Below, in pieces: positions 1 to 8,890 of a stretch of DNA of 64,000 nt. Position 1 is the first letter of the stretch, and the number at the start of each line of letters is the position of its first letter. A model generated the notes under the pieces. That model had not been told where the DNA came from. It did no database searches and saw nothing but the letters and a program-made list of their open reading frames with translations. The translations under genes were made by a program, and so were the position numbers. Location of the stretch: contig NZ_CP076132.1 in the NCBI RefSeq assembly GCF_018736045.1, positions 176,001-240,000 of the forward strand, read 5' to 3'. The DNA is from Flammeovirga yaeyamensis (GTDB lineage Bacteria; Bacteroidota; Bacteroidia; Cytophagales; Flammeovirgaceae).

Positions 1-1205
1 CTACAGGTATTACTGGGCGTGAAGAATTATTTTCTTACTTACCTAAAGGTGATGATCCATTGAAAAAGTTTTATAGTACATCAAAATGGAAGCCATTAGG
101 ATTCTATCAACAATTTGATGAGTATGAGACCTTCAATTTCTATCAAGCCAACTTATATCGAAAATACGGCGATCAATGGAAAAATAAGTTTGCAGAGTTG
201 GCCAACAAAAGAATTAAATCATGGGGGATGAATACTATCGGTTTTGTATCAGATAAACAAACTATAGAGTCGCATAAAAACCCATATGTGGGTTCAGTTT
301 GGATTAGAGATACACAAAAGATCGAAGGGTCGAATGGTTATTGGGGCAAATTTCACGATGTTTTTGCCAAAGATTTTAAATCAAAAGTAAAGGAATCTGT
401 CGCCGATCAAAGTTTAGGAGCAAACGATCCTTGGTGTATTGGGTATTTTGTAGATAACGAAATGTCGTGGGGAAATATCGGATCCTTATCAATTGCTACT
501 TTGAAGAGTCCGGAAAGTCAACCAGCGAAAAAAGAATTTATATCAGACTTAAAGCAGAAGTATAAAAAAATTGAGAAACTCAATAAGCAATGGGCAACAA
601 ACTATGCTTCTTGGAAAACACTTTCAAAAGATACCCATCCAAAGTTAGGAGATGGTGCCAATGAAGATGTATATGCTTTTTATCAAAAAATAGCGATTAC
701 TTATTTTAAAACAATTCATGATGAATTGGCTATTGTCGCTCCTAATCAATTGTATTTAGGTTGTCGATTTGCCTGGGGGAATAATGCGATTGTCATGAAA
801 TCGGCTGCTCAATATTGCGATATTCTAAGTTTCAATAAATACGAGTACAGTGTAAAGCATGTAAGTCTACCTGAAGATGTGGATATGCCAATTCTTATTG
901 GTGAATTTCATTTTGGAGCAATCGATAGAGGAAGTTTCCACCCAGGGGTAAAAGTAGCAAAAGACCAAAATGATAGAGGAGAGAAATATATAAGTTACAT
1001 TCAGTCTGCATTAAATCACCCGAATATTATTGGGGCCCATTGGTTTCAATATACCGATCAGCCATTAACAGGGAGAGGAGATGGAGAAAACTACAATGTA
1101 GGTTTGGTAGATGTCACCGACCAACCTTACCAAGAAGTTGTTGATAAGTTTCGGGAAATCAACTACCAACTGTATGATTACCGTTTGGGTAATGTGAATA
1201 ACTAA
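1..1205 (+). CDS. GH50-type beta-agarase, C-terminal part (5' end outside window)
   Basis: Probable glycoside hydrolase family 50 beta-agarase that cleaves beta-1,4 links in agarose. The reading frame is open from base 3 and enters from upstream, so the N-terminus, including any signal peptide or carbohydrate-binding domain, is missing. The visible part is the catalytic TIM barrel. It holds FVDNEMSWG, whose Glu (459-461) matches the family acid/base, and IGEFHFGAIDRG, whose Glu (903-905) matches the nucleophile. A WFQYTDQPLTGR segment follows. Family assignment rests on these motifs. An AraC-type regulator follows 72 bp downstream and may respond to agar oligosaccharides. I see no SusC/SusD pair beside it inside the window. 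Substrate is inferred from the family; related GH42-like enzymes are a less likely alternative. Confidence 0.85.
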   Translation, partial: TGITGREELFSYLPKGDDPLKKFYSTSKWKPLGFYQQFDEYETFNFYQANLYRKYGDQWKNKFAELANKRIKSWGMNTIGFVSDKQTIESHKNPYVGSVWIRDTQKIEGSNGYWGKFHDVFAKDFKSKVKESVADQSLGANDPWCIGYFVDNEMSWGNIGSLSIATLKSPESQPAKKEFISDLKQKYKKIEKLNKQWATNYASWKTLSKDTHPKLGDGANEDVYAFYQKIAITYFKTIHDELAIVAPNQLYLGCRFAWGNNAIVMKSAAQYCDILSFNKYEYSVKHVSLPEDVDMPILIGEFHFGAIDRGSFHPGVKVAKDQNDRGEKYISYIQSALNHPNIIGAHWFQYTDQPLTGRGDGENYNVGLVDVTDQPYQEVVDKFREINYQLYDYRLGNVNN

Positions 1206-1277
1206 TATTTAGAATCAAATATTTATGGCAATCGATAAGTTTTCTATCTTGAGAAAGAATACTTATTGATTGCTTCA

Positions 1278-2105
1278 ATGAAAAAATTTCATCTTAAAAA
1301 TTTCTTAGATAAGCCTTCCGATACATTTCATATTGCTCGAACTACAATTGATAGTTCAGAGGATTTGAACTTACACTCTCATGATTATTACGAGTTTTTT
1401 TATATCTCAAATGGTCGGGGAGTGCATTTATTAAATGGAGAGGAAGAAAAACTGGAAACCGGAAGTTTTTGTTTTATTCGTGATCATGATACCCATACTT
1501 TTAAAAAAGTATCTAAAGAGGGATTAGTGATTACGAATATCGCCATACCGAAAGATATTATTCATCAGTATTCGGAAAGATATTTTGATGGAAAACTGGT
1601 GTATTGGACCACTAATGATATTCCATTTAAAGGAACATTTAACAAGGAAGCTTTAAAAGAATTGATTAACCGAGTAAATATTTTACTCGATAATCCTCGA
1701 ACATCACTTTACCTAGATCTTTTTATGTTGCATCTTTTTGATATCCTTCAACAGAAGAATACGATCAATGATGAAATTCCGAATTGGCTGATTCAGGCCA
1801 TAGAAAAGTTTAGAATGCCACATCAATTAAATAAAGGACAGGCAGCATTTTTAGATTTATGTCAGCGTTCTGCAGATCATGTGAACAGGGTGGTGAAAAA
1901 AAGCTATGGGATGACGTTATCAGAATTGATCAATAAAGAAAGAGTGCATTACTGTGCCAAGCAGTTATCGATGACTAACGCTTCTTTGAAAAATATTTAT
2001 ACTGCAGCGGGTTATCAAAATCATAGTTATTTCTTTAGAGTATTTAAAAGAGAATTTGGAGTGACACCTTTAAAGTATAGAGGTAATCAGCATAAAATTT
2101 TCTAA
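1278..2105 (+). CDS. AraC-family transcriptional regulator with cupin sensor domain
   Basis: Cytoplasmic DNA-binding regulator of about 275 residues. The N-terminal half is an AraC-type cupin with the histidine-rich strand LHSHDYYEFFYISNGRG, which usually binds a small ligand, often a sugar. The C-terminal half carries two helix-turn-helix units and ends in the family signature AGYQNHSYFFRVFKREFG followed by TPLKYR. I take the ATG at 1278 (MKKFHLKNF) as start; a TTG at 1266 would add four residues with no support. It sits between the agarase gene and an exporter gene with the same orientation and short spacing (30 bp to the exporter). Control of either neighbour is inference, and the ligand is unknown. 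Confidence 0.85.
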   Translation: MKKFHLKNFLDKPSDTFHIARTTIDSSEDLNLHSHDYYEFFYISNGRGVHLLNGEEEKLETGSFCFIRDHDTHTFKKVSKEGLVITNIAIPKDIIHQYSERYFDGKLVYWTTNDIPFKGTFNKEALKELINRVNILLDNPRTSLYLDLFMLHLFDILQQKNTINDEIPNWLIQAIEKFRMPHQLNKGQAAFLDLCQRSADHVNRVVKKSYGMTLSELINKERVHYCAKQLSMTNASLKNIYTAAGYQNHSYFFRVFKREFGVTPLKYRGNQHKIF

Positions 2106-2135
2106 ACAGAAGTATCCAATATTAAACTGATATAA

Positions 2136-3299
2136 ATGAATAAGAAACTTCATGCATTCATCATGTATCTCACTGTTCCACTTGCAGCTGTTACAGTAGA
2201 TATAGTAGTTACTTCACTTCCATCTATAAAAGAGGTATTAGGTGTTGATACGCATCTAGCACAGTATGTATTTACATTTGGCGTATTAGGCTTTGGTATT
2301 GGACAAATCTTCTCTGGTTTTGTAACTGATGCTTATAATCGGAAAACAGTGTTGATAAGTTCAATCTCTATGTTGATAACTTTATTAATTGGAGCTGTTT
2401 TAACGAACAATATTCATGTTTTAATCTTTTTGAGGTTTTTACAAGGTTTAGCTATATCATTTATTGCTGTTGCTTCACGGGCAGTGGTGAGAGATATTCA
2501 CACCGATGAAGAATATAAAAACGCCGTTAATTATATCACCATAGGTTTTGCTTTAGCACTTACAGTTTCTCCAATGGTAGGTAGTTTAATTCTGACCATG
2601 TTTAGTTATAAAGCCGTTTTTGTTTTTCTGATCATCTATTCTACATTAATGCTAGTAATGATATTCTTTTCTAAAGAGACGAATAACAATAAGAAACCTT
2701 TAAATAAGAAGAATGCATTTCATGATTTAAAAATCTTGTTTCAAGATACGGTCTTTGTCAGAAGCTTAATTATGTGTGGTTGTTTTTATACCATTGTTCC
2801 CATATTTGATACTTTGGGGAGTTTTTATGTGACCGATATTTTTGATTATACACCTATCGAGTTTGGTTGGGCGGAAATTATATTAGCAGTAGCCTGGTTA
2901 TTTGGGAATATTTTTAATCGATTTTTGTCAAAAATTGACCTACATAAGAAAACGATGACCTCTTTTATTATTGGCTTTACAGGATGTATCATCGGGTTTC
3001 TTTTCTTTCAATCTCAAGGAGAATCTGATATAGCCGTTATTGGTGTTATGTGCATCATCGTTTTTGTAGCTGCTATATTATTCCCTTTACATTTAGGTAC
3101 AGCTTTAGTAAAGCATGGTCAAAGAGCAGGAATAGCCAATGCGATTATTTTTTCTGGCTGTTGGATGATCACCTCATTTATTTCAAACACTGCTACATTT
3201 TTAGATCCTCATACAGCATTATCAATATATTTCTTGATTGTATTTGTATTAGCTTTAGCTTTATCAAGTTATTTATTAGGAAAAAGAAAGCTTGGATAG
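2136..3299 (+). CDS. MFS transporter, Bcr/CflA drug-exporter type
   Basis: Inner-membrane major facilitator of 387 residues with about twelve hydrophobic segments, a normal length for DHA1 exporters. The first helix has TVDIVVTSLPSIKEVLG, the Asp-and-Pro pattern typical of Bcr/CflA proteins, and the loop after helix two has the motif-A-like GFVTDAYNRKTV. Such proteins export drugs, bicyclomycin, sulphonamides or small metabolites by proton antiport. The gene follows the AraC regulator by 30 bp and ends in a strong terminator, so the two may be cotranscribed. The real substrate cannot be told from the sequence. It could also be a sugar exporter, but the N-terminal motif argues for the Bcr/CflA group. 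Confidence 0.82.
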   Translation: MNKKLHAFIMYLTVPLAAVTVDIVVTSLPSIKEVLGVDTHLAQYVFTFGVLGFGIGQIFSGFVTDAYNRKTVLISSISMLITLLIGAVLTNNIHVLIFLRFLQGLAISFIAVASRAVVRDIHTDEEYKNAVNYITIGFALALTVSPMVGSLILTMFSYKAVFVFLIIYSTLMLVMIFFSKETNNNKKPLNKKNAFHDLKILFQDTVFVRSLIMCGCFYTIVPIFDTLGSFYVTDIFDYTPIEFGWAEIILAVAWLFGNIFNRFLSKIDLHKKTMTSFIIGFTGCIIGFLFFQSQGESDIAVIGVMCIIVFVAAILFPLHLGTALVKHGQRAGIANAIIFSGCWMITSFISNTATFLDPHTALSIYFLIVFVLALALSSYLLGKRKLG

Positions 3300-3320
3300 G
3301 GCATCAAATAAATCAAGACT

Positions 3321-3366
3321 ATACCTCTATACTAGAAAATAATGCTAGTGTAGAGGTATTTTTTTT
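3321..3366 (+). terminator. Intrinsic terminator after the MFS gene
   Basis: A 15-bp stem, ATACCTCTATACTAG (3321-3335) with its complement at 3345-3359 (one G-T pair), has a 9-nt loop and is followed by eight T (3359-3366). It closes the agarase-side transcripts before the TonB receptor promoter. Confidence 0.9.
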
Positions 3367-3471
3367 ATCAGTTTAGATACATCAAAAGGAGTTTTTTACA
3401 CCTGATATTTTATTGTTAATTTTTTCATGTGAATAAATGTAAAGTCTTATTTATAATCCGTCTAAATTAAT

Positions 3472-3479
3472 TACTTTTG
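3472..3479 (+). promoter_or_regulatory. Bacteroidota -7 promoter element for the siderophore operon
   Basis: TACTTTTG matches the Bacteroidota consensus TAnnTTTG and lies 33 bp upstream of the receptor start codon. Transcription would begin near 3486, inside the inverted repeat at 3484-3506, so a repressor bound there would block initiation. Confidence 0.6.
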
Positions 3480-3483
3480 ATTG

Positions 3484-3506
3484 TTATTTATATTAAGTCT
3501 AAATAA
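3484..3506. promoter_or_regulatory. Candidate Fur-like operator (23-bp inverted repeat)
   Basis: TTATTTA (3484-3490) and TAAATAA (3500-3506) are symmetric arms about centre 3495, with further symmetric bases inside. The site overlaps the predicted transcription start of an iron-uptake operon, as expected for a Fur or related metal-dependent repressor. A second TCTAAAT-like half lies at 3461-3467. Identity of the regulator is inference. Confidence 0.4.
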
Positions 3507-3512
3507 ACAATT

Positions 3513-5975
3513 TTGAGAATTAAACCTTACTACCAACTTACTTTATCCTTTCTATTATTATTAATGACAACAACTTTCAATTCTACTTATGCACAAGAAG
3601 GTAGATTTATTGAGGGGCAAGTCATGAATAAAGTATCGAAAGAAGAAGTTCCTTTTGCACTGATCCAATTGATTGGTGAAACAAAAGGTGTAGTAACTGA
3701 TATTCAAGGAAAATTTAAACTAACAAATGTCCCTTCCAATGCTCAAGTAAAAATCTCTTGTACGGGCTATTTAGAACAAATAATTGATGTTCCCTCTAAT
3801 CAAACGACTCCAATTAAAGTATTCTTGGAAGAAGATTTAGTGAGTTTAGATGAGGTTGTAGTAAAAGGAGAGACGAAAGCACAAGAAATAGAAAAATCTG
3901 GTTTTGCTGTGGCCTCTATCGATACAAAAGATTTGCAGATGCAGTCTTTGGAAATCAATGAGATTTTAGATCAAACAGCCGGTTTGAGAGTAAGAAGAGA
4001 TGGTGGTTTAGGCTCGAGTACTCAAATCAATATCAATGGACTTTCTGGGAATGCGGTAAGAATATTTATCGATGGAATGCCAATGGAATCGTATGGTTCT
4101 TCTTATTCTATTAACAGTATTCCTGTTTCACTTATCGAGAGAATCGATGTATATAAAGGTGTTGTCCCTATCGAATTAGGCAATGATGCTTTAGGGGGTG
4201 CAATTAATATTATTACAAAAGATGCTACGAAACAAGGTCTTGAAGGATCATCATTAAATGTGGCATATTCTTATGGTTCATTCAATACACATAGAGCAGA
4301 TATTAATGGATCTTTTAGAGATAAATCGGGAAAAACAGTAAGACTTTCTGCTTTCTATAATCACTCAGACAATGATTATGAAGTATGGTCTGACGATATC
4401 AAAATTAAAGATTATAGAGAGTTTTTACCGGATGGATCAAGAAATCCTGATTTCCTTTCAGTCATTAAAACAGGAGAAAGAGTAAAGCGTTTTAACGATG
4501 CTTACAGTTCTTATGGAGCAAAAATAGATGTAGGAGTAACCAATAAGAAATGGGCAGATCAACTGTTCTTTTCTGTCAATGCTTCAGAAGATTATAAAGA
4601 GAGTCAGCATGGTGCTAGAATGTTAACTCCTTATGGTGAACGTTACTCAAGAGGTTGGACAATTGCACCAAGTGTGAATTATCAGAAAAGAGATTTCTTG
4701 GTGAAAGGCTTAGACATTAACTCCAATGTTCAATATGCCATTTCTCAAAGAGCGACAGTCGATACCACTACGAATAGATACGATTGGTACGGCAATTTGA
4801 TACCGCCAGTTGGTGGAGTAACGCCACTTCCAGGTGAAGGAAATAATTCTACATTAAATCAAGATCACAATAAGAATTTAATCGTTCGTCTATCGGGTGT
4901 CTATAGTTTTAACGATCAACATCAAATAGGATTTAACTACTCTTTCAATCAATATAATCGATCATCTGATGATCCAATGGCAGAAAGAGAGCGCCGTGAT
5001 TTTAATACTGCTAACATTGTGAACAAACAGATCACAGGCTTCACTTATCAAAACTCACTATTTGATGATAAACTGAAAAGTTCAGTCTTTGTAAAACATT
5101 ATTACAATCGATTAGAGCAAGAAAAAATTGAGTACACCAATAATGTTTTAGACACTGTTTATAATGTTCGTCCTGATGACAATTGGGGATATGGTGCAAC
5201 AATGTCTTATGAAGTTTCTCCAAGAGTCAGAATTAACGCATCAGCAGAACAAGCAGTACGATTGGTAAATACCAATGAGGTTTTTGGTAATGCTTCTAGA
5301 GAGATTTACGAATCGACAGACCTTCAACCAGAAAAGAGTTTCAATGTAAACTTAGGTAGTCAGATAAAATTAGTTGACAACTCAACTCATGAATTGAGTA
5401 TGAATACCAACTTCTTTTTCAGAGATACTTACGATAGAATTAGAAGTACAATTATCGAACAAAATGATCAAAGCTATACAATGTTCGAAAACATTGGGCA
5501 TGTAGTTTCAAAAGGAGTGGAATTACAATTTGATTATAACCTTGGTGGAAAGTGGAATTTCATGGTCCAAGGATACTATCTCGATTCAAGATTTATGGAG
5601 GAATTCAACTCTGAGGGAGTTAGAAATATACATTATATGGCAAGAGAACCGAACATGCCTTATCTCACTTTTAATGCGGGTGCAGGTAGAAGTTTCAATT
5701 CTCTTTTTAATACAGGTGACAGACTTCAGGTGAACTGGAACTTTGCCTACATTCACGAATTTCATTTTGATTGGGACGTTATCGGAGATCAAAACAAACC
5801 TATCATTCCCACTCAAGCTTTACACGATATCAATGTATCGTATACTTTCTCCAATAAGAGAGCGACAGTTAGTTTAGACTGTAAAAATATCTTTGACCAA
5901 ATGGCCTTTGATAATTTTGGAGTGCAAAAACCCGGTCGATCAATTTTTGGAAAACTGACTTACAGAATTAATTAA
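3513..5975 (+). CDS. TonB-dependent outer-membrane receptor, XusA-like (siderophore uptake)
   Basis: Outer-membrane active transporter of 820 residues. A signal peptide ends near STYAQ (about residue 28). A carboxypeptidase-D-regulatory-like domain follows (about 32-110), then a plug domain (about 125-235, with LRVRRDGGLGSS and IERIDVYKGVVPIELG), then a 22-strand barrel ending in GRSIFGKLTYRIN. The start is a TTG at 3513: the next in-frame ATG (3564) would remove the signal peptide. The two following genes encode a DUF4374 lipoprotein and a PepSY membrane protein. This order matches the XusABC xenosiderophore system described in Bacteroides thetaiotaomicron. Ferric siderophore as substrate is inferred from this context; heme or another metal complex remains possible. 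Confidence 0.85.
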   Translation: MRIKPYYQLTLSFLLLLMTTTFNSTYAQEGRFIEGQVMNKVSKEEVPFALIQLIGETKGVVTDIQGKFKLTNVPSNAQVKISCTGYLEQIIDVPSNQTTPIKVFLEEDLVSLDEVVVKGETKAQEIEKSGFAVASIDTKDLQMQSLEINEILDQTAGLRVRRDGGLGSSTQININGLSGNAVRIFIDGMPMESYGSSYSINSIPVSLIERIDVYKGVVPIELGNDALGGAINIITKDATKQGLEGSSLNVAYSYGSFNTHRADINGSFRDKSGKTVRLSAFYNHSDNDYEVWSDDIKIKDYREFLPDGSRNPDFLSVIKTGERVKRFNDAYSSYGAKIDVGVTNKKWADQLFFSVNASEDYKESQHGARMLTPYGERYSRGWTIAPSVNYQKRDFLVKGLDINSNVQYAISQRATVDTTTNRYDWYGNLIPPVGGVTPLPGEGNNSTLNQDHNKNLIVRLSGVYSFNDQHQIGFNYSFNQYNRSSDDPMAERERRDFNTANIVNKQITGFTYQNSLFDDKLKSSVFVKHYYNRLEQEKIEYTNNVLDTVYNVRPDDNWGYGATMSYEVSPRVRINASAEQAVRLVNTNEVFGNASREIYESTDLQPEKSFNVNLGSQIKLVDNSTHELSMNTNFFFRDTYDRIRSTIIEQNDQSYTMFENIGHVVSKGVELQFDYNLGGKWNFMVQGYYLDSRFMEEFNSEGVRNIHYMAREPNMPYLTFNAGAGRSFNSLFNTGDRLQVNWNFAYIHEFHFDWDVIGDQNKPIIPTQALHDINVSYTFSNKRATVSLDCKNIFDQMAFDNFGVQKPGRSIFGKLTYRIN

Positions 5976-5991
5976 ACCTATTGAGTTTCAA

Positions 5992-7218
5992 ATGAACAAA
6001 ATTAAGTACTTTTTATTAGGTGCAATTGCATCTACAATGATTGCTTGTAGTACTGAAGATACTACTCCTGAAAACAATGATAAAGAAACAATTAAAGCAG
6101 ATCACGTAGTGGCTCGTTTTAATGATTCGGATACTGAAGTGTATATCTCATCACCAGAAAGTTTAGAGGAAGGAAGCCTTACTTTCTTAAATAACGGATA
6201 TCACTTAAATCCTGTTCGTTCTGCACGTGTATTTACAGATGATTTGGGTTGGGTATATATGTTCGATTATGGTGGAGGCTACTTGAAAAAATTAGCTTAT
6301 AAAAACGGTACATATAATCTAGTCAGAGAATTGGATATTGCTCCAGTAATGGGTGGTAATCCTCACGTTCGTCCTTGGAAAATTAATGAGCAAACAATAT
6401 TGATCCACAATATTAATACTGCCGATATCGAAGATGAAGGAAACGGTATCACTAAAAAGGGTACTATGTATGTTACTCGTGTTCAAATTCCAGAGGTGGT
6501 GATTTCTGAAATTATGGAAACTTGGGATGTTCCTGTTACTGATTGGGATTTAAATGAAAAAGCATATGCATTTAGAGTGGATGCTCCAACAGTAATGAAC
6601 GACAAGATCTACTATGGTGTAGGTCGTAGAGATATCGAGAATAATAGCTCTGAAGGTTTAACAGGTATGCATACTATTGTTTTGGATTACCCTTCTTTGG
6701 AGAATCCAAAATACATTAGATCTGAATTAGGTAATGGTAATACAAATGGTTACAGAGGTTTAAATATGGCTGAAATTGATGGCTATGTTTATCAAGCAAA
6801 TGCGGTAACTAATGACTCTGATCATACTGTTTTAGTAAGATTGAAAGATGGGGCGTACGATACAGAATGGGTATTTGATGTATCAGCAGCTTATGGTCAA
6901 CCGATCAGTACTAACAAATGGTATCACGTAGGAAATGGTATTATTTACATGTCAGTTGAGTTTGGTGTAGATTCAGATCAGTGGGGACTACTTCGTTTAG
7001 ATATTAATGCTAAATCTGTAGAGAAATTAGATGTACCTAACGGTGATATGTTCGCTTACCAAACGGCAATTGTTAGAGATGGGAAGTTCTACATGGCAAT
7101 TACTCCAACAGATACGAACATCACTCCTAAAGTATATATTATTGATGTTGCTTCTTCTGAGGTTTCAGAAGGTCTTTTATTGGATGAAGGTAATATTAGA
7201 ATCGAAGGATTATTCTAA
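5992..7218 (+). CDS. DUF4374 lipoprotein, XusB-like siderophore-binding protein
   Basis: Predicted outer-membrane or surface lipoprotein of 408 residues. The signal peptide ends in the lipobox MIAC (Cys19), followed by the acidic stretch STEDTTPENND, which resembles Bacteroidota surface-export signals. The rest looks like a beta-propeller rich in VYMFDYGGG, YYGVGRRD and similar blade strands, typical of DUF4374. The XusB protein of Bacteroides belongs to this family, as I recall it, and binds catecholate siderophores. The gene starts 16 bp after the receptor gene, so the two are surely cotranscribed. It probably captures iron-loaded siderophore for the receptor. The family call is firm; the ligand is inferred. 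Confidence 0.8.
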   Translation: MNKIKYFLLGAIASTMIACSTEDTTPENNDKETIKADHVVARFNDSDTEVYISSPESLEEGSLTFLNNGYHLNPVRSARVFTDDLGWVYMFDYGGGYLKKLAYKNGTYNLVRELDIAPVMGGNPHVRPWKINEQTILIHNINTADIEDEGNGITKKGTMYVTRVQIPEVVISEIMETWDVPVTDWDLNEKAYAFRVDAPTVMNDKIYYGVGRRDIENNSSEGLTGMHTIVLDYPSLENPKYIRSELGNGNTNGYRGLNMAEIDGYVYQANAVTNDSDHTVLVRLKDGAYDTEWVFDVSAAYGQPISTNKWYHVGNGIIYMSVEFGVDSDQWGLLRLDINAKSVEKLDVPNGDMFAYQTAIVRDGKFYMAITPTDTNITPKVYIIDVASSEVSEGLLLDEGNIRIEGLF

Positions 7219-7240
7219 TATAACAATATATGATATAGAT

Positions 7241-7271
7241 AAAGGAACTACATTTGTGATGTAGTTCCTTT
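7241..7271 (+). terminator. Intercistronic hairpin, attenuator-like
   Basis: A perfect 12-bp stem, AAAGGAACTACA (7241-7252) with TGTAGTTCCTTT (7260-7271), has a 7-nt loop and lies between the lipoprotein and PepSY genes. Only three T end the stem, so it is a weak terminator or an mRNA-stability element that would lower expression of the third gene. Confidence 0.65.
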
Positions 7272-7290
7272 ATTGTAAACTAAAATCGAA

Positions 7291-8478
7291 ATGAAAAAAG
7301 GGTATTCTTTCAAACAACTTTGTGCAGACCTTCACCTTTGGTTAGGGGTAGCTACTAGTATTGTATTAGTGATCGTATGTTTTACTGGTACAGTATATAC
7401 TTATGAGGCAGAAATTAAAGCTTACTATGACAGACATGTATCTTCTGTAGAAAACACAGAAGGTGATAAACAATCAGTAGATGAATTAATTCAAACACTT
7501 TCTTCGGAAAAGAAGGTATTTTCAATCAACATTCCTGCTGATGAAGAAAAAGCCTATGTGATAAACATGGCGACACCTGAACAAATTAAAGAAGCCCAAA
7601 ACAGCAAAAAGAAAAGAAGAGGTATTGGTAAATACTATTATGTTGACCAATACAATGCGGATGTTTTAGGAACTCCCAACGAGAAAGTAAAAAAGGTAAT
7701 GATGGGCTTTATGATGGTTCACCGTCATCTTGGCCTTGGTTGGGATATCGGTAGACCTATTGTAGGTTGGTCCACAATCATTTTTATCATTATTTCCTTA
7801 ACGGGACTTGTATTATGGTTACCTAAAAAGGTAAAGCAATTGAAAGCAGGACTTACTTTCAAGAAGAATGCCGGTTGGAAAAGAATCAATTATGATTTAC
7901 ATAATGTTTTGGGTTTCTATAGCTTGATCATTCTTTTATTGATGGGGATTACTGGCCCCTTTTGGTCTTTTGATTGGTATAGAACAGGATTGAATAAAGC
8001 ATTAACAGGAGAGGAAAAATTCTCTAGAGGTGAAAGACCAAAAGTAGATCCTGCGAGTGCGAAACAAACAAAATCGGTGACTTATCAAGAAATACTTGAT
8101 AACGCGAATGCTTATTTAGACTACAAAGGAGATGTGAGTATGACTTTACCATCAAAAAAATCACCTTATGTAGCGATTAGAAAAACGAATAAAGCATCCT
8201 TCTTTAGTTTACAATACACTGATCAGGTGTATTACAATGCTCAAAATGGTGAATTGATCAAGGCGGAGTTATTTAAAGACAAGCCTCTAGGTAAACAACT
8301 GATGAGTTTGGTAAAGGCAATACACTTGGGATATGTATTCAATGGTTTTTCTAAACTATTGTACTTTATCTCATGTTTGATAGCTACGACACTACCTGTA
8401 ACAGGCTTGATCATTTGGATCAATAAACTGAAGAAAAAGAAACAAAGGAAGAAGAAAAAAGCAGCTTTAGCTGTATAA
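7291..8478 (+). CDS. PepSY-associated transmembrane protein, XusC/FoxB-like siderophore reductase
   Basis: Inner-membrane protein of 395 residues with four transmembrane segments (about 17-37, 150-172, 205-228, 350-372) and a large periplasmic PepSY-containing region. Conserved histidines sit at the helix edges: DLHLWLG, VHRHLGLG, YDLHNVLG and IHLGYVF. In the related FoxB such histidines bind heme and the protein reduces ferric siderophore in the periplasm. The gene is third in the siderophore operon, separated from the DUF4374 gene by a hairpin, and ends at a terminator. The lysine-rich C-terminus is cytoplasmic. Reductive iron release is the likely role, from family knowledge and position. 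Confidence 0.8.
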   Translation: MKKGYSFKQLCADLHLWLGVATSIVLVIVCFTGTVYTYEAEIKAYYDRHVSSVENTEGDKQSVDELIQTLSSEKKVFSINIPADEEKAYVINMATPEQIKEAQNSKKKRRGIGKYYYVDQYNADVLGTPNEKVKKVMMGFMMVHRHLGLGWDIGRPIVGWSTIIFIIISLTGLVLWLPKKVKQLKAGLTFKKNAGWKRINYDLHNVLGFYSLIILLLMGITGPFWSFDWYRTGLNKALTGEEKFSRGERPKVDPASAKQTKSVTYQEILDNANAYLDYKGDVSMTLPSKKSPYVAIRKTNKASFFSLQYTDQVYYNAQNGELIKAELFKDKPLGKQLMSLVKAIHLGYVFNGFSKLLYFISCLIATTLPVTGLIIWINKLKKKKQRKKKKAALAV

Positions 8479-8523
8479 GATATTGTTTTAGAATTATCCC
8501 AAACTTAAATCCTTTTAAAGGTG

Positions 8524-8565
8524 TAAAGGGCGATACCTCTCAAAGAAGTACCGCCCTTTATTTTT
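8524..8565 (+). terminator. Terminator after the siderophore operon
   Basis: A 13-bp stem with one mismatch (8524-8536 paired with 8548-8560; core TAAAGGGCG) is followed by a T run to 8565. It sits between convergent genes and mainly serves the plus-strand operon. Confidence 0.85.
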
Positions 8566-8582
8566 ATCAATTAAACTATTGT

Positions 8583-8873
8583 TTAGTCGATATATTTTAC
8601 GAAGATCTTTTTATCCGCCACAAAAGTTCCAAAAGGAAGGAGTGAAGCGATAAACGACCATATACTATTTTTAAAACCCCATTTTTTATCAAAATGAACT
8701 TGAAGCACCAAATAGATGTAGGCAATAAATAAAACGCCATGTGCCATGCCTACAATTTTATTCGGCATCCCCATGTCTGCCATATATTTAAGAGGCATAC
8801 AAATAAATACGAGTAGTAGAAAAGAGATTCCTTCTAGGAAACCTACAATTCTTAAACCTTTGATTGATGTCAT
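8583..8873 (-). CDS. DUF3817 family small membrane protein
   Basis: Integral membrane protein of 96 residues with three hydrophobic helices (about 9-28, 38-58, 70-88). It starts MTSIKGLRIVGFLEG and carries the MAHG motif in GMAHGVLFIAYIYLVLQ, which marks DUF3817. Its biochemical function is unknown. It begins 17 bp after the stop of the SpoIIE phosphatase gene and is probably the last gene of a minus-strand operon starting near 13993. The short spacing implies cotranscription but gives no direct clue to function. Confidence 0.8.
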   Translation of the reverse strand: MTSIKGLRIVGFLEGISFLLLVFICMPLKYMADMGMPNKIVGMAHGVLFIAYIYLVLQVHFDKKWGFKNSIWSFIASLLPFGTFVADKKIFVKYID

Positions 8874-8890
8874 TCTGATATTTGTTTAGT

